Assembly (NCBI RefSeq): GCF_007713705.1
Contig: NZ_VMSJ01000001.1
Span: forward strand, 372,001-436,000
Direction of reading: 5' to 3'
Source of the DNA: Salinicoccus cyprini
Lineage (GTDB): Bacteria > Bacillota > Bacilli > Staphylococcales > Salinicoccaceae
DNA: 64,000 nucleotides
The stretch's first letter is position 1, and every line of letters starts with the position of its first letter. The notes beneath the pieces were generated by a model. That model saw only the letters and a program-made list of their open reading frames with translations, was not told the DNA's origin and did not search any database. The position numbers and the translations under genes are program-made. Shown in pieces: positions 29,684-41,386 of this stretch.

Positions 29684-29699
29684 ATGGAAGCGCTCTATT
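29684..29699 (+). promoter_or_regulatory. cre-like CcpA site upstream of pdhA
   Basis: ATGGAAGCGCTCTATT matches the cre consensus WTGNAANCGNWNNCAN with two mismatches in the right half. It sits 4 bp after the lipoprotein stop and about 150 bp before pdhA. Two short palindromes with ACTGT/ACAG arms (29715-29728 and 29759-29769) follow. CcpA binding is inferred only. Confidence 0.4.
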
Positions 29700-29823
29700 A
29701 TATAACAGATATTACTGTTTTAGTACAGAGAACGTTGATTTAAAGCCTTTTTCAATGTACTGTTACAGTTGTGTTTGATTTACTATTATAACAGCATGTG
29801 ATAAAATTATTTATATTAAATGA

Positions 29824-30960
<1,137 letters not shown>

Positions 30961-30963
30961 TCA

Positions 30964-31941
30964 ATGGCACAGATGACAATGATTCAGGCAATCACTGATG
31001 CGATGGCCACTGAACTTAGAAATGACGAGAATGTTCTCGTCTTCGGTGAAGATGTCGGCGTAAACGGCGGTGTGTTCCGTGCGACTGAAGGCCTGCAGAA
31101 AGAATTTGGCGATGAGCGTGTATTCGATACACCCCTCGCCGAGAGTGGACTTGCTTCCATGGGTCTTGGACTCGCAGTTGAAGGATTCCGCCCTGTTGTC
31201 GAGATCCAGTTCTTCGGCTTCGTTTTCGAAGCAATGGACGGCATCGCAGGTCAGATTGCACGTCACAGATACCGTTCCGGCGGCTCCAAAGAGATGCCGG
31301 TTGTAATCCGTGCGCCATTCGGCGGCGGTGTCCACACACCTGAGCTTCACGCAGATTCACTGGAAGGACTGATGGCGCAGACGCCAGGTCTCAAAGTTGT
31401 CATCCCTTCCAACCCGGTGGATGCGAAAGGACTGCTCATCGAAGCGATCCGTTCGAATGACCCTGTCGTGTTCCTCGAGCACATGAAGCTCTACCGTTCA
31501 TTCCGTGAGGATGTGCCGGAAGAAGAGTACACTGTCGAAATCGGCAAGGCCAACGTCAAGCGTGAAGGGGACGACATCACACTGATCGCCTATGGTGCAA
31601 TGGTGCAGGAAGCGATCAAGGCAGCAGATGCACTTGCAGAGGAAAACGTATCTGCAGAAGTCATCGACTTGAGGACTGTTTCTCCAATCGACTACGACAC
31701 ACTTGTGAAATCCGTTGAAAAGACGAACCGTGCAGTTGTCATCCAGGAAGCGCAGCGTCAGGCAGGCGTATCTGCAAATGTTGCAGCTGAACTGTCGGAA
31801 CGTGCAATCCTCAGTCTCGAGGCACCAATCATGCGTGTCGCAGCACCGGATACAGTCTATTCGTTTACACAGGCAGAAGGCGTGTGGCTCCCGAACAAAG
31901 ATGATATCATCGAGCGTGCAAAGCAAGTATTGGACTTTTAA
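30964..31941 (+). CDS. pdhB: pyruvate dehydrogenase E1 component, beta subunit
   Basis: The 325-residue transketolase-like subunit completes the E1 active site. Motifs are [44 protein letters not shown]-like [11 protein letters not shown], and [12 protein letters not shown] with its catalytic-site His residues. It lies between pdhA and pdhC in tight spacing. Confidence 0.97.
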   Translation: MAQMTMIQAITDAMATELRNDENVLVFGEDVGVNGGVFRATEGLQKEFGDERVFDTPLAESGLASMGLGLAVEGFRPVVEIQFFGFVFEAMDGIAGQIARHRYRSGGSKEMPVVIRAPFGGGVHTPELHADSLEGLMAQTPGLKVVIPSNPVDAKGLLIEAIRSNDPVVFLEHMKLYRSFREDVPEEEYTVEIGKANVKREGDDITLIAYGAMVQEAIKAADALAEENVSAEVIDLRTVSPIDYDTLVKSVEKTNRAVVIQEAQRQAGVSANVAAELSERAILSLEAPIMRVAAPDTVYSFTQAEGVWLPNKDDIIERAKQVLDF

Positions 31942-31962
31942 TTAGCAAAAGGAGGAAATACT

Positions 31963-33276
31963 GTGGCATTTGAATTTAAACTGCCGGATATCGGTGAAGG
32001 TATCCATGAAGGTGAAATCGTCAAGTGGTTCATAGCTGAAGGCGACGAGATTAAAGAAGACGACGTACTCGCAGAAGTGCAGAATGATAAGGCAGTAGTC
32101 GAAATACCATCTCCAGTGGATGGCACGATCAAGAAACTTCACGTTGAAGAAGGTACTGTAACAACTGTTGGTGAAACAATCGTTACAATCGACGACGGTT
32201 CAGAAGATACAGGCAGCTCTGAGCCTGCGAAAGAAGAAAAGAAAGAGGCGGAACCAGAAGCAGCTTCCACTGCGCAGAAGGAACAGCGCGATGTTGGAGA
32301 AGAGGCACCTGGATCAGAAGAAGAATCGAAGGATTCCAAAACTGGTGAACGTGTCATTGCGATGCCATCCGTTCGCAAATTTGCGCGCGATAATGACATC
32401 GATATCCATGAAGTCAGCGGCAGCGGCAAGAATGGCCGTGTCGTCAAGGAAGATGTCGAAGCATTCATGAATGGCGACCAGACTTCCGGCGAATCTGCCG
32501 AGGAGACGGAAGCGGAAACAGCTGGAACAGAATCCAAAGAAAGTGCATCAGCACAAAAAGCGCCTGAAGGCGACTTCCCTGAAACACGCGAGAAGATGAG
32601 CGGTATGAGAAAAGCGATTGCGAAAGCGATGGTCAACTCCAAGCAGACATCTCCTCACGTTACACACCTCGACGAAGTCGAAGTACAGGCACTATGGGAT
32701 CACAGAAAGAAATTCAAGAGCATCGCAGAAGAGCAGGGCGTCAAGCTGACATTCCTTCCATATGTCGTCAAAGCGCTCGTATCCATGCTCAAGAAATATC
32801 CTCAGTTCAACACTTCAATCGATAATGAATCATTTGAAGTTATCCAGAAACATTATTATAATGTGGGTATTGCTGCGGATACGGAACGTGGACTTGTTGT
32901 ACCTGTCGTCAAAAATGCAGACAAGAAATCCATGTTCGAAATTTCCGATGAAATCAACAATCTCGCTGTCAAAGCAAGAGACGGCAAGCTTTCCGGTGAT
33001 GAAATGAAAGGCGGATCCATGACGATCTCAAACCTTGGTTCTGCAGGTGGACAATGGTTCACACCTGTCATCAACCAGCCTGAAGTTGCAATCATCGGTA
33101 TCGGCCGCATTGAACAGAAAGCAATTGTAAGAGATGGAGAAGTTATTGCAGCACCTGTACTGGCACTGTCACTCAGCTATGACCATAGACAGATTGACGG
33201 CGCAACAGCACAGAATGCTCTGAACCACGTCAAGCGTCTGCTTAACAATCCGGAATTACTATTAATGGAGGGATAA
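31963..33276 (+). CDS. pdhC: dihydrolipoamide acetyltransferase (E2) of pyruvate dehydrogenase
   Basis: E2 forms the core of the complex and moves the acetyl group to CoA. The 437 residues comprise one lipoyl domain (Lys43 in NDKAVVE), an acidic and alanine-rich linker, a peripheral-subunit-binding domain (about 128-163, [14 protein letters not shown]...[11 protein letters not shown]), a second flexible linker, and the catalytic domain with SYDHRQIDG (His408). The start is GTG 31963 after AAAGGAGGAAA; the next methionine would cut the lipoyl domain. Confidence 0.97.
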   Translation: MAFEFKLPDIGEGIHEGEIVKWFIAEGDEIKEDDVLAEVQNDKAVVEIPSPVDGTIKKLHVEEGTVTTVGETIVTIDDGSEDTGSSEPAKEEKKEAEPEAASTAQKEQRDVGEEAPGSEEESKDSKTGERVIAMPSVRKFARDNDIDIHEVSGSGKNGRVVKEDVEAFMNGDQTSGESAEETEAETAGTESKESASAQKAPEGDFPETREKMSGMRKAIAKAMVNSKQTSPHVTHLDEVEVQALWDHRKKFKSIAEEQGVKLTFLPYVVKALVSMLKKYPQFNTSIDNESFEVIQKHYYNVGIAADTERGLVVPVVKNADKKSMFEISDEINNLAVKARDGKLSGDEMKGGSMTISNLGSAGGQWFTPVINQPEVAIIGIGRIEQKAIVRDGEVIAAPVLALSLSYDHRQIDGATAQNALNHVKRLLNNPELLLMEG

Positions 33277-33282
33277 TTACAC

Positions 33283-34689
33283 ATGGTAGTTGGAGATTTT
33301 CCTATTGAAACTGATACAGTTGTAGTTGGCGCCGGCCCAGGAGGCTATGTTGCAGCAATCCGTGCAGCCCAGCTCGGCCAGAAAGTAACAATCGTCGAAA
33401 AAGGAGACCTTGGTGGTGTATGTCTGAACGTCGGATGTATCCCTTCCAAAGCAATGATCTCCTCATCCCACCGTTTCCATCAGGCACAGCACTCCGAAGA
33501 TATGGGTATCGTGACTGAAGGCGTCAAACTTGATTTTTCCAAAGTGCAATCTTTCAAGGACAGTGTAGTCAAAAAGCTTACTGGTGGCGTTGAAAGCCTG
33601 CTCAAAGGAAACAAAGTTGAAATCGTCAGAGGCGAAGCATACTTCGTCGAGGCAAACAAAATGAAAGTCATGGACGACAAGCAGTCCCAGACTTACGAGT
33701 TCAAAAATGCGATCATCGCTACAGGCTCCCGTCCAATCGAGATTCCTGGATTCAAGTTCGGCAAGCGTGTGCTGGATTCCACTGGCGCACTGGCACTTGA
33801 AGAAAAGCCTGAAAAGCTCGTCGTTATCGGCGGCGGCTACATCGGTACCGAACTCGGTACAGCGTATGCCAACTTCGGTACTGAAGTGACTGTACTTGAA
33901 GGTGCAAAAGACATTCTGGGTGGTTTTGAGAAACAGATGACCCAGGTTGTCAAAAAGAACCTCAAGAACAAAGGCGTTGAAATCGAAACGGAAGCAATGG
34001 CTAAATCTGCTGAAGAAACAGATGACGGCGTCAAAGTGACTTATGAAGTTAAAGGCGAGACAAAGGAAATCGAAGCGGACTACGTTCTGGTTACTGTAGG
34101 ACGGAAGCCGAACACGGAAGAAATCGGACTTGAAGAACTCGGCGTCAAAATGACCGACCGTGGTTTGATCGAGGTCGACAAGCAGTCCAGAACTTCCATC
34201 GATAACATCTTCGCTATCGGAGATATCGTTCCTGGTCTTCCGCTTGCCCACAAAGCAAGCTACGAAGGCAAGGTGGCAGCTGAAGCGATTGCTGGAGAGA
34301 AATCCGAAGTGGATTACCTCGCAATGCCGGCTGTCTGCTTCTCCGAGCCAGAGCTGGCGACAGTCGGCTTCAGTGAAGCAGATGCCAAAGATGCAGGATT
34401 CGAAGTGAAAACAGGTAAATTCCCATTCGCAGCGAACGGTCGCGCGCTTGGTCTGAATGAGACTGACGGCTTCGTCAAACTGGTTTCACGCAAGGAAGAT
34501 GGCCTTCTGATCGGCGCTCAGGTTGCAGGCACAGGCGCATCCGATATCATCGCTGAACTCGGTCTTGCAATCGAAACTGGCATGACAGCCGAAGATATCT
34601 CACTCACTATCCATGCACACCCGACATTGGGAGAAATTCCGATGGAAGCTGCAGAAGTGGTACTCGGCAAACCGATCCACACGATGTAG
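33283..34689 (+). CDS. pdhD: dihydrolipoamide dehydrogenase (E3)
   Basis: E3 reoxidises dihydrolipoamide with FAD and NAD+. The 468-residue protein has the FAD motif [12 protein letters not shown], the redox disulfide GGVCLNVGC (Cys47 and Cys52), the NAD motif [25 protein letters not shown], and the C-terminal HAHPTLGE with the catalytic His-Glu. It matches S. aureus PdhD almost throughout. Last gene of the operon. Confidence 0.97.
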   Translation: MVVGDFPIETDTVVVGAGPGGYVAAIRAAQLGQKVTIVEKGDLGGVCLNVGCIPSKAMISSSHRFHQAQHSEDMGIVTEGVKLDFSKVQSFKDSVVKKLTGGVESLLKGNKVEIVRGEAYFVEANKMKVMDDKQSQTYEFKNAIIATGSRPIEIPGFKFGKRVLDSTGALALEEKPEKLVVIGGGYIGTELGTAYANFGTEVTVLEGAKDILGGFEKQMTQVVKKNLKNKGVEIETEAMAKSAEETDDGVKVTYEVKGETKEIEADYVLVTVGRKPNTEEIGLEELGVKMTDRGLIEVDKQSRTSIDNIFAIGDIVPGLPLAHKASYEGKVAAEAIAGEKSEVDYLAMPAVCFSEPELATVGFSEADAKDAGFEVKTGKFPFAANGRALGLNETDGFVKLVSRKEDGLLIGAQVAGTGASDIIAELGLAIETGMTAEDISLTIHAHPTLGEIPMEAAEVVLGKPIHTM

Positions 34690-34703
34690 TCATAACTTTA
34701 AAT

Positions 34704-34735
34704 GGCGTCCTAATTGGGGCGCCTTTATTTATTTT
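34704..34735 (+). terminator. rho-independent terminator of pdhABCD
   Basis: GGCGTCC (34704-34710), loop, GGGCGCC (34717-34723) with one G-T pair, then TTTATTTATTTT. The stem is modest, so some read-through into the UPF0223 gene is possible. Confidence 0.65.
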
Positions 34736-34756
34736 ACAAAGTAAGGAGTCTTTAAG

Positions 34757-35029
34757 ATGGAAGAATACAGCTATCCAATCGATGTAGATTGGACAACGGA
34801 AGAAATCATTGATGTCGTCGATTTCTTTGAGGCCATTGAAAAGGCTGATGAAAAAGGCATCATAGCATCTGAACTGAAGGATAAATACCGGAAGTTCAAA
34901 GTAGTCGTTCCAGGCAAAGCCCAGGAGAAGGCGCTTTTCAGAGAATTCAAGGAGAACAGCGACCTTGAAGCCTACTCCGCAGTCAAGATGCTGAAAGATG
35001 CAGACGACAGTGATGTCATCAAGATATAG
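34757..35029 (+). CDS. UPF0223 family protein (YktA-like)
   Basis: A 90-residue soluble protein, [31 protein letters not shown]-like, matching the UPF0223 family of Firmicutes. The function is unknown. AAGGAG precedes ATG 34757. Its place between pdhD and pot genes is as in S. aureus. Confidence 0.9.
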   Translation: [90 protein letters not shown]

Positions 35030-35044
35030 AAATAGAATTAGAAG

Positions 35045-35075
35045 ACCTGTTCCAGAGCGGAGCAGGTTTTTTTAT
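35045..35075 (+). terminator. rho-independent terminator
   Basis: ACCTGTTCC (35045-35053), 5-nt loop, GGAGCAGGT (35059-35067) with one wobble, then seven T. Confidence 0.85.
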
Positions 35076-35172
35076 GCGATCTGGTGCGATGTTCGGCTTG
35101 ACGTGCACTGGGGCCAGTAGTCTATGCAAATCAGAATCCTCGTCAATCTAAAAGTGTAGAAAATATTTCTAT

Positions 35173-35200
35173 TGTCTTTGACAGTCACTGCGAATATAAT
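35173..35200 (+). promoter_or_regulatory. candidate promoter of potABCD
   Basis: TTGTCT (35173-35178), 16 bp, TATAAT (35195-35200), about 50 bp before potA. A TTGACA at 35178 is too close to this -10 to pair with it. Confidence 0.5.
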
Positions 35201-35248
35201 GAATAAGGCTGTTTTTACACCCAGAATGTCTGATAAAAGGAGATGGCA

Positions 35249-36337
35249 ATGACTAATATCAATCTACAGAATATCAACTATCAATACGGTGACACGGTAA
35301 TACTTAAAAATATAGAGCATACATTCGAGGCGGGGCGCTTCTATACCATTCTCGGCCCGTCAGGATGCGGCAAGACGACCATACTAAAAATGATCGGCGG
35401 GTTCATCCATCCGACGGATGGTAAGGTTTCTTTTGATGGCAGAACGATGAACGGCATCGATGCGAACCGGCGGAAAGTCAACACGGTGTTTCAGGACTAC
35501 GCACTGTTCCCCCACCTTAACGTATATGAAAATATCGCCTTCGGTCTGAAGGTGCGCAGAATATCCAAAAATGAAATCAGAACCAAGGTGGAGGAAGCGC
35601 TTCGCTTCGTCAACCTCGCCGACTTCAGGGACCGTCCGATTGATGCGCTATCCGGCGGTCAGCGCCAGAGGGTGGCAATTGCACGGGCGATTGTCAATGA
35701 ACCGGATGTCCTGCTGCTGGATGAACCGCTCAGTGCACTCGATCAGAACTTGCGTGTCGATATGCAGTATGAATTGAAGGAGATACAAAAGCGTCTTGGC
35801 ATCACCTTCATATTCGTGACACATGACCAGGAGGAGGCGCTTGCGCTCTCGGATGAGATTCTTGTCATGAATAATGGAGAAATCGTCCAGGCGGGACCGC
35901 CGAAAGATATTTATGATGAGCCGCTCAACCGCTATGTGGCTGAATTCATCGGAGACTCGAATATTGTCCGTGGTGTCATGGTTGAGGATAATCTGGTCAG
36001 CATCTATGGACGGAACTATTCCTGCGTGGATGGTGGTCTTAAGCCGAATACATCGGTTGATGTCATGATACGTCCTGAGGACCTGCTCATCACTGGACAC
36101 GACAAGGGGAAAATGAATGTCACCATCGATTCCTCACTCTTCCGGGGTGTGCATTACGAAATCGGGTGCATCGACCAGGATGGCTACGAATGGATCGTCC
36201 ATTCGACGAAAGATGCGGAAATCGGCCAAAAGGCTGCGCTCGACTTTGAAAGAGTCAATATCCATGTCATGGTGCCGGGTGAGGATGAGGATGCCTTCAA
36301 CGAACGTCTGGAATCATATCAGGAGGACGAGGTATAA
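35249..36337 (+). CDS. potA: spermidine/putrescine ABC transporter ATP-binding protein
   Basis: The 362-residue ATPase energises polyamine uptake. It has Walker [10 protein letters not shown] near residue 36, the Q-loop [12 protein letters not shown], signature [14 protein letters not shown], Walker [15 protein letters not shown]-loop VTHDQEEA, and a C-terminal TOBE-like regulatory domain. ATG 35249 is preferred to ATG 35243 because the AAGGAG box directly abuts the latter. Confidence 0.94.
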   Translation: MTNINLQNINYQYGDTVILKNIEHTFEAGRFYTILGPSGCGKTTILKMIGGFIHPTDGKVSFDGRTMNGIDANRRKVNTVFQDYALFPHLNVYENIAFGLKVRRISKNEIRTKVEEALRFVNLADFRDRPIDALSGGQRQRVAIARAIVNEPDVLLLDEPLSALDQNLRVDMQYELKEIQKRLGITFIFVTHDQEEALALSDEILVMNNGEIVQAGPPKDIYDEPLNRYVAEFIGDSNIVRGVMVEDNLVSIYGRNYSCVDGGLKPNTSVDVMIRPEDLLITGHDKGKMNVTIDSSLFRGVHYEIGCIDQDGYEWIVHSTKDAEIGQKAALDFERVNIHVMVPGEDEDAFNERLESYQEDEV

Positions 36338-37146
36338 TGCGGAAGCTTCTTTTCATTCCCTATCTCATCTGGATTGTGCTGTTCGTGGTGGCACCACTCG
36401 GCCTCATGGTCGGCTATTCATTCTTCGATATATCCGGCAACCCGACGCTTGAGAACTATGGCGCATTCTTCAGCAGCGAATATTTCGAAATGACGCTGTC
36501 ATCTTTCTGGTATGCTTTTCTGATCACGCTGTTCTCACTTCTGGTCAGCTACCCGCTGGCACTGGCAATCCGCCAGACAAAGCACAAGATGTTCTGGCTG
36601 CTGCTGATCATACTGCCGACGTGGATCAACCTGCTTTTAAAAACGTATGCCTTCATCGGCATGTTCGGGAAAGAGGGGCTGGTCAACGCAGTTGCGGCTG
36701 CATTTGGGCTCGGAGAACTGCAACTGCTGTTCAGTGACGTTGCCTTCATCATCGTCAGTGTCTACATTTTCATTCCATTCATGCTGCTGCCGATTTTCAA
36801 TGCGGTGGACGGCATCGACAGCAATCTGCTGTCCGCTGCAAGGGATCTTGGCGCTTCAAAATGGGATACATTGCGGCGTGTGCTGCTGCCCCTCTCGCTG
36901 CCGGGAATAAAGACCGGCATACAGGTCGTCTTCATTCCGAGTCTGAGCCTGTTCATGATCACCCGCCTGATTACAGGAAATAAGGTGATCACACTGGGAA
37001 CAGCAATCGAGCAGCAGTTTCTGACAACGGAAAACTGGGGCATGGGTGCCACAATCGGTGTGTTCCTGATTCTCGCCATGATGCTTGTCATGACGGTGAC
37101 ATCAGGCCGCAGCAATAAAGAAACAGGAAGGGTGGGACGTCTATGA
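36337..37146 (+). CDS. potB: spermidine/putrescine ABC transporter permease
   Basis: A 269-residue, six-helix permease. The ATPase-docking EAA motif appears as DSNLLSAARDLGASKWDTLRRVLLPLSLPGI in the fourth loop. It overlaps potA by one base (TAATG) and potC by 4 bp, forming a tightly coupled operon. Confidence 0.94.
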   Translation: MRKLLFIPYLIWIVLFVVAPLGLMVGYSFFDISGNPTLENYGAFFSSEYFEMTLSSFWYAFLITLFSLLVSYPLALAIRQTKHKMFWLLLIILPTWINLLLKTYAFIGMFGKEGLVNAVAAAFGLGELQLLFSDVAFIIVSVYIFIPFMLLPIFNAVDGIDSNLLSAARDLGASKWDTLRRVLLPLSLPGIKTGIQVVFIPSLSLFMITRLITGNKVITLGTAIEQQFLTTENWGMGATIGVFLILAMMLVMTVTSGRSNKETGRVGRL

Positions 37147-37931
37147 AAACACTGGGCCGATCCTATATGGTCGTCATATTCATCTGTCTGTATCTCCCGA
37201 TTGCCTATCTGATTTTCTATTCCTTAAATAGCGGGGGAACAATGACCAGTTTCGACGGCTTTACACTTGAGCATTATCAAAGCGTATTTACAGACAGCAG
37301 GCTGATCGTCATCCTGCTCAATACGGTGGCGGTGGCGCTGGTTTCAGCCGGTCTTGCTACACTGATCGGCATCGGAGGCGCCATCGGCCTGTACAACATC
37401 AGGATGAAGCGGCTGAAGCAGTCGCTGCTCAGCCTGAACAATGTCATGATCGTATCTCCGGATGTCATCATCGGTGCGTCACTGCTCATCCTGTTTACTG
37501 TGCTCGGCATCAGCCTGGGTGCATTCTCCGTCATCATGGCGCATATTGCGTTCTCGGTTCCGATCGTCGTCCTGATGATCCTGCCGAAACTGCAGGATAT
37601 GAAGTCGTCCTACCTGGATGCCGCCCGTGACCTCGGGGCGAGTTCCTTTGATGTGCTATGGCGCGTCATCATCCCGCATATCAAACCGGGTATTCTTGCC
37701 GGCTTCTTCATGGCGCTGACATACTCGCTGGATGACTTTGCTGTGACATTCTTTGTGACCGGAAGCGGCTTCTCGGTACTCTCTGTAGAAATATATGCCA
37801 TGGCGAGGCGTGGCATATCGCTTGAAATCAATGCGATATCAACACTCGTCTTCCTGGTTGTTCTGGTGATTGCGCTGGGCTACTACTTCATCACTTCACG
37901 CGCATCGGTCAAACGAGGAGGAATAACATGA
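37143..37931 (+). CDS. potC: spermidine/putrescine ABC transporter permease
   Basis: The second permease, 262 residues with six helices, and an EAA loop SSYLDAARDLGASSFDVLWRVIIPHIKPGI. It pairs with PotB to form the channel. The stop overlaps the potD start (ATGA). Confidence 0.94.
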   Translation: MKTLGRSYMVVIFICLYLPIAYLIFYSLNSGGTMTSFDGFTLEHYQSVFTDSRLIVILLNTVAVALVSAGLATLIGIGGAIGLYNIRMKRLKQSLLSLNNVMIVSPDVIIGASLLILFTVLGISLGAFSVIMAHIAFSVPIVVLMILPKLQDMKSSYLDAARDLGASSFDVLWRVIIPHIKPGILAGFFMALTYSLDDFAVTFFVTGSGFSVLSVEIYAMARRGISLEINAISTLVFLVVLVIALGYYFITSRASVKRGGIT

Positions 37932-38998
37932 AAAGTATTGTTTCAATGATTCTCGCTGCCATCGGCATCGGGGCACTGATCCTTTTCGGCACAAGATTCA
38001 TCAATCCGGTCCCGAATGAGGAAGGCAATGTCCTTCACGTCTATAACTGGGGCGAGTATATCGACCCGGAACTGCTGGCGCAGTTCGAGGAGGAGACGGG
38101 TATACGCGTCATCTATGAAACTTTCGATTCCAATGAAGCCATGAAGGTCAAAGTCGATCAGGGCGGGACGAACTATGATGTGGTCTTCCCAAGTGAATAT
38201 ATGGTCGAGAAGATGGTGGCTGAGGATATGCTGCTGCCGCTCGATCATGAGCAGATACCAAACATGAAAAACATCGGCGATAATTTCCTCGATCAGCCAT
38301 TTGATCCGGGCAATACGTACTCCCTGCCTTATTTCTGGGGGACTGTCGGCGTACTCTTCCATCCAGAGACGACGGAAGGTCTTGATTTTTCGGATTGGGA
38401 TACACTGTGGGATGCGCGCCTTGAGAATGACATACTGATGGTCGACGGCGCCCGGGAAGTCATGGGTGTCGGACTGGCTTCACTCGGATACTCACAGAAT
38501 GAAACTGATATGGATGCACTGCGTCAGGCTGAAGAAAAGCTTGAGGCACTGGGTCCGAATATCCGTGGCATCGTCGGTGATGAAATCGCTGCGATGATGG
38601 AAGTGAACGAAGCAAAGGCTGCAGTCGTCTGGAGCGGCATGGCACAGGATATCATGTGGGAAAATGAAGCACTGGATTTCACTGTGCCGGAAGGCGGCTC
38701 CAATCTGTGGTTCGACACGATGGTGATTCCGAAGACGGCACAGAATGTCGAAGGGGCGCACCAGTTCATGAACTTCCTGCTCGATGCGGAAAATGGGGCG
38801 CAGAATACGGAATGGGTCGGATATGCGACGCCGAACGAAGCGGCCTACCAGCTCCTTGATGAAGAGGTCCGGCAGGATGAAAGATTCTATCCGAGACCAG
38901 AGCAGCAGGAGGAACTGGAGGTGTACAGGAACCTTGGTCCTGAGATGATCTCCAAGTACAACGAACTGTTCCTGAAGTTCAAGATGACACTGGAGTAG
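37928..38998 (+). CDS. potD: spermidine/putrescine ABC transporter substrate-binding protein
   Basis: The 356-residue binding protein has one N-terminal hydrophobic helix (about residues 5-22) with no lipobox cysteine, so it is probably anchored by an uncleaved helix or released; S. aureus PotD is similar. The mature part begins LHVYNWGEYIDPELLAQFEEETG and contains YETFDSNEAM, VFPSEYMVEKM, and WFDTMVIPKTAQN typical of polyamine-binding proteins. GAGGAGG precedes the ATG. Confidence 0.94.
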   Translation: MKSIVSMILAAIGIGALILFGTRFINPVPNEEGNVLHVYNWGEYIDPELLAQFEEETGIRVIYETFDSNEAMKVKVDQGGTNYDVVFPSEYMVEKMVAEDMLLPLDHEQIPNMKNIGDNFLDQPFDPGNTYSLPYFWGTVGVLFHPETTEGLDFSDWDTLWDARLENDILMVDGAREVMGVGLASLGYSQNETDMDALRQAEEKLEALGPNIRGIVGDEIAAMMEVNEAKAAVVWSGMAQDIMWENEALDFTVPEGGSNLWFDTMVIPKTAQNVEGAHQFMNFLLDAENGAQNTEWVGYATPNEAAYQLLDEEVRQDERFYPRPEQQEELEVYRNLGPEMISKYNELFLKFKMTLE

Positions 38999-39037
38999 CT
39001 GCATGATCAAAACAACTTCCCGATACCGCTCATGGTT

Positions 39038-39062
39038 GATTAAAATCTTGACTGTAGGGTAT
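39038..39062 (+). promoter_or_regulatory. candidate sigma-B promoter (overlapping a sigma-A-like one) of the DUF4064-like gene
   Basis: GATTAA (39038-39043), 13 nt, GGGTAT (39057-39062) fits the sigma-B consensus without mismatch. TTGATT (39036-39041), 18 bp, TATTAT (39060-39065) could also serve the housekeeping sigma factor, so dual control is possible. Confidence 0.6.
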
Positions 39063-39099
39063 TATTCAAAGTGAAGACATAATATCACGGGAGGTTAAC

Positions 39100-40161
39100 A
39101 TGGCTAGAAAAAATTACACACAAACAGTAGAACCTGTCAGCCGGATTGCTGAAAAGATCTTCGGGTGGCTGGCCTGGATTGCTCTGCTCGCGATTACTGC
39201 TCTACTACTATTCTTCTCACTGGTCACAATGAATGATGCAGCATTTGTCGAGAATTTCCGTCAGGATATGATGGCACAGTTCCAGCAGATGGCCCAGCAG
39301 GGGCAGGATCTCGGTGCAGCACCTGAAGAGATTACCGACCTTGTGGTCAGCTGGATGAACAATGTCTGGCTGATTGCGCTCTACCTGATGATCCCTCTGA
39401 TCCTGGGACTATTCGGACTATTGACGATGCGTCGTAGAATACTTGCAGGTTTCCTGCTGCTGCTGGCAGCGATCTTCACTGCACCACTTGTTCTGGGTGT
39501 CATTGCAGGACTGATTCCTCTATTCTTCGTCATTGCGGCAATTCTTCTTTTCGTCAGAAAAGACCGTGTCGTCAAGAATGATGATATGGAACCGCTGGAT
39601 AACAGAAGAAATGATTACGACCGCAACCGCAGCAATGCATACGACGGCAGAAGAGGCGTGGCAACAGATGATGCGGCCTACAACCGTCGTCGCGACATGG
39701 AAAACGACCTCGAAGACAATCAGATGAATCGTCATGGTGATGACCCTGTAGGAAGATACGAACAGGATCGCGAAAATCAGCGTCGTGCAGATGAAATCGA
39801 TGAAAGAAGACGTGGAGAAAGGTCGAATGACCTTGAAGAGACAAGAACCTTCCGCAGTCTTGATGATCATGATGCCAATTCACGTTCCAGCAGCGTCACT
39901 TATGACGACCAGACGGGACGCAATCGTGGCTCCGATGACAATGATCGCTTCATCGACCGTAACATCGACTCTTCAGAAGCAACTGGTCCTGTGACCGAAC
40001 AGGAGTATACACGTCGGGGCGGTACGGCTGGCGGCAACGAGAAGGATAATGATACGACATTGAACGACACTGCCGACAAGCGTCGTGGTGCAGACTACGA
40101 TTATGACGCAACCAAGGAACGCAGGGATAATGTCAATCGACGCAACAATGATGATCTATAA
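39100..40161 (+). CDS. DUF4064-like membrane protein with long disordered polyampholyte tail
   Basis: The first 165 or so residues carry an N-terminal helix (WLAWIALLAITALLLFFSLV), an external glutamine/methionine-rich segment and three further helices, as in DUF4064 proteins of staphylococci. The remaining 185 or so residues are low-complexity, dominated by Arg, Asp, Asn and Glu, without predicted fold. The function is unknown. GGGAGG lies 5 bp before the ATG. A sigma-B-like promoter lies upstream and a strong terminator downstream, so it is a single-gene unit. Confidence 0.75.
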   Translation: MARKNYTQTVEPVSRIAEKIFGWLAWIALLAITALLLFFSLVTMNDAAFVENFRQDMMAQFQQMAQQGQDLGAAPEEITDLVVSWMNNVWLIALYLMIPLILGLFGLLTMRRRILAGFLLLLAAIFTAPLVLGVIAGLIPLFFVIAAILLFVRKDRVVKNDDMEPLDNRRNDYDRNRSNAYDGRRGVATDDAAYNRRRDMENDLEDNQMNRHGDDPVGRYEQDRENQRRADEIDERRRGERSNDLEETRTFRSLDDHDANSRSSSVTYDDQTGRNRGSDDNDRFIDRNIDSSEATGPVTEQEYTRRGGTAGGNEKDNDTTLNDTADKRRGADYDYDATKERRDNVNRRNNDDL

Positions 40162-40176
40162 TTGAATGATTCTGTC

Positions 40177-40206
40177 AAAGTCCGGCTTATGAAGCCGGAC
40201 TTTTTT
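40177..40206 (+). terminator. rho-independent terminator
   Basis: AAAGTCCGGCTT (40177-40188) pairs with AAGCCGGACTTT (40192-40203), followed by further T. Confidence 0.9.
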
Positions 40207-40286
40207 GTTTGATCACGTCTATTGCAGCAATCGCTCTCAAGAAAGTTGAAGAGATGTTTTTCTACACAAAAAAAGTTATAGTTCCA

Positions 40287-40301
40287 ATTATTCAAAAAAT
40301 T
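40287..40301 (+). promoter_or_regulatory. CodY-like box upstream of the BASS-ilvD unit
   Basis: ATTATTCAAAAAATT matches the CodY consensus AATTTTCWGAAAATT at 12 of 15 positions. It lies about 85 bp before the BASS gene. CodY represses branched-chain amino acid genes in Firmicutes, which fits the downstream ilvD. Confidence 0.4.
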
Positions 40302-40385
40302 AAATAAAATACCTAGGCTATTTCGTTTTTATCTGTTAAGATACTCTCTATAGTTTTAAGCTAAAAAACCTGGGGAGTGATATCG

Positions 40386-41357
40386 ATGAATGCGTTAGCA
40401 AGACTGAGTCAATTTGTAGGAAACACGTTTGGCATATGGGTGATCATTTTCGCCATCCTGTCATTTATCGCTCCAGACGGCTTTACATGGATTGCACCAT
40501 ACATAAGCCTACTGCTCGGCATCATCATGTTCGGCATGGGTCTTACATTGAAGCCGTCAGATTTTAAACGGGTACTGAAGGCCCCGAAGCTCGTTCTGAT
40601 CGTTGTGCTGGCACAGTATACGATCATGCCGCTTCTGGCACTCGGACTGGCTGTGCTTTTCCAGCTGCCGCCTGAACTTGCGGTCGGCGTCATTCTTGTA
40701 GGATGTACGCCTGGCGGCACGTCATCCAATGTCATGACGTTCCTGGCCAAAGGCAATACGGCACTGTCCGTGACGGCGACTGCCGTCTCGACGGTGCTTG
40801 CGCCTATACTGACGCCTGCACTCACACTGCTTCTGGCAAGTACATGGCTGCCTGTATCATTCATGGATCTGTTTGTTTCGATCATCCAGATTGTACTGGT
40901 ACCGATAGCACTCGGACTCATTGCGAGGACGCTGCTTGGTGATCAGGTTGAAAAGGGCATTGCCGTACTGCCGCTCGTTTCAGTGGTCGGCATTGTCGGT
41001 GTCGTGGCAGCTGTCGTATCGAATAATACCGAAGCCATCATGCAGTCGGGTCTTCTTATTTTCGGTGTGGTGATGCTGCATAATGTGCTTGGATACGTAA
41101 TCGGCTTCGTCCTTGCCAAAGTTCTGCGCTTTGATCTCGCCGATCAGAAGGCGGTCTCGATCGAAGTCGGCATGCAGAATTCAGGGCTTGCCGCAGCATT
41201 GTCCGCCGCTCACTTTTCGCCACTATCAGCTGTACCGGCTGCACTGTTCAGCGTCTGGCACAACATATCCGGATCAGTCGTGGCGACATGGATGAGCAAG
41301 CAGCGTGAAGACAAAGAGAATGAAAAAGCAGTCAGCAGCAGTAAAGTCCATATTTAA
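40386..41357 (+). CDS. bile acid:sodium symporter (BASS) family transporter
   Basis: The 323-residue, roughly ten-helix protein has the BASS signatures [44 protein letters not shown] (crossover region) and [18 protein letters not shown]. Bacterial members move bile acids, pyruvate, pantoate or ketopantoate. Only 29 bp separate it from ilvD, whose product leads to 2-ketoisovalerate and hence ketopantoate, so a branched-chain keto acid or pantoate substrate is plausible but unproven. ATG 40386 has GGGGAG 8 nt upstream. Confidence 0.85.
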   Translation: MNALARLSQFVGNTFGIWVIIFAILSFIAPDGFTWIAPYISLLLGIIMFGMGLTLKPSDFKRVLKAPKLVLIVVLAQYTIMPLLALGLAVLFQLPPELAVGVILVGCTPGGTSSNVMTFLAKGNTALSVTATAVSTVLAPILTPALTLLLASTWLPVSFMDLFVSIIQIVLVPIALGLIARTLLGDQVEKGIAVLPLVSVVGIVGVVAAVVSNNTEAIMQSGLLIFGVVMLHNVLGYVIGFVLAKVLRFDLADQKAVSIEVGMQNSGLAAALSAAHFSPLSAVPAALFSVWHNISGSVVATWMSKQREDKENEKAVSSSKVHI

Positions 41358-41386
41358 GTTTTCATAATCAGAAAGGATGTCATAGA

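Noticed and set aside
33463-34251. 262-codon open frame on the minus strand
   Set aside because: It is antisense to pdhD, whose protein is unmistakable; low-complexity translation and no RBS.
37928-38998. PotD without a lipobox cysteine
   Set aside because: The S. aureus PotD has the same uncleaved hydrophobic N-terminus, so this is normal in the group.
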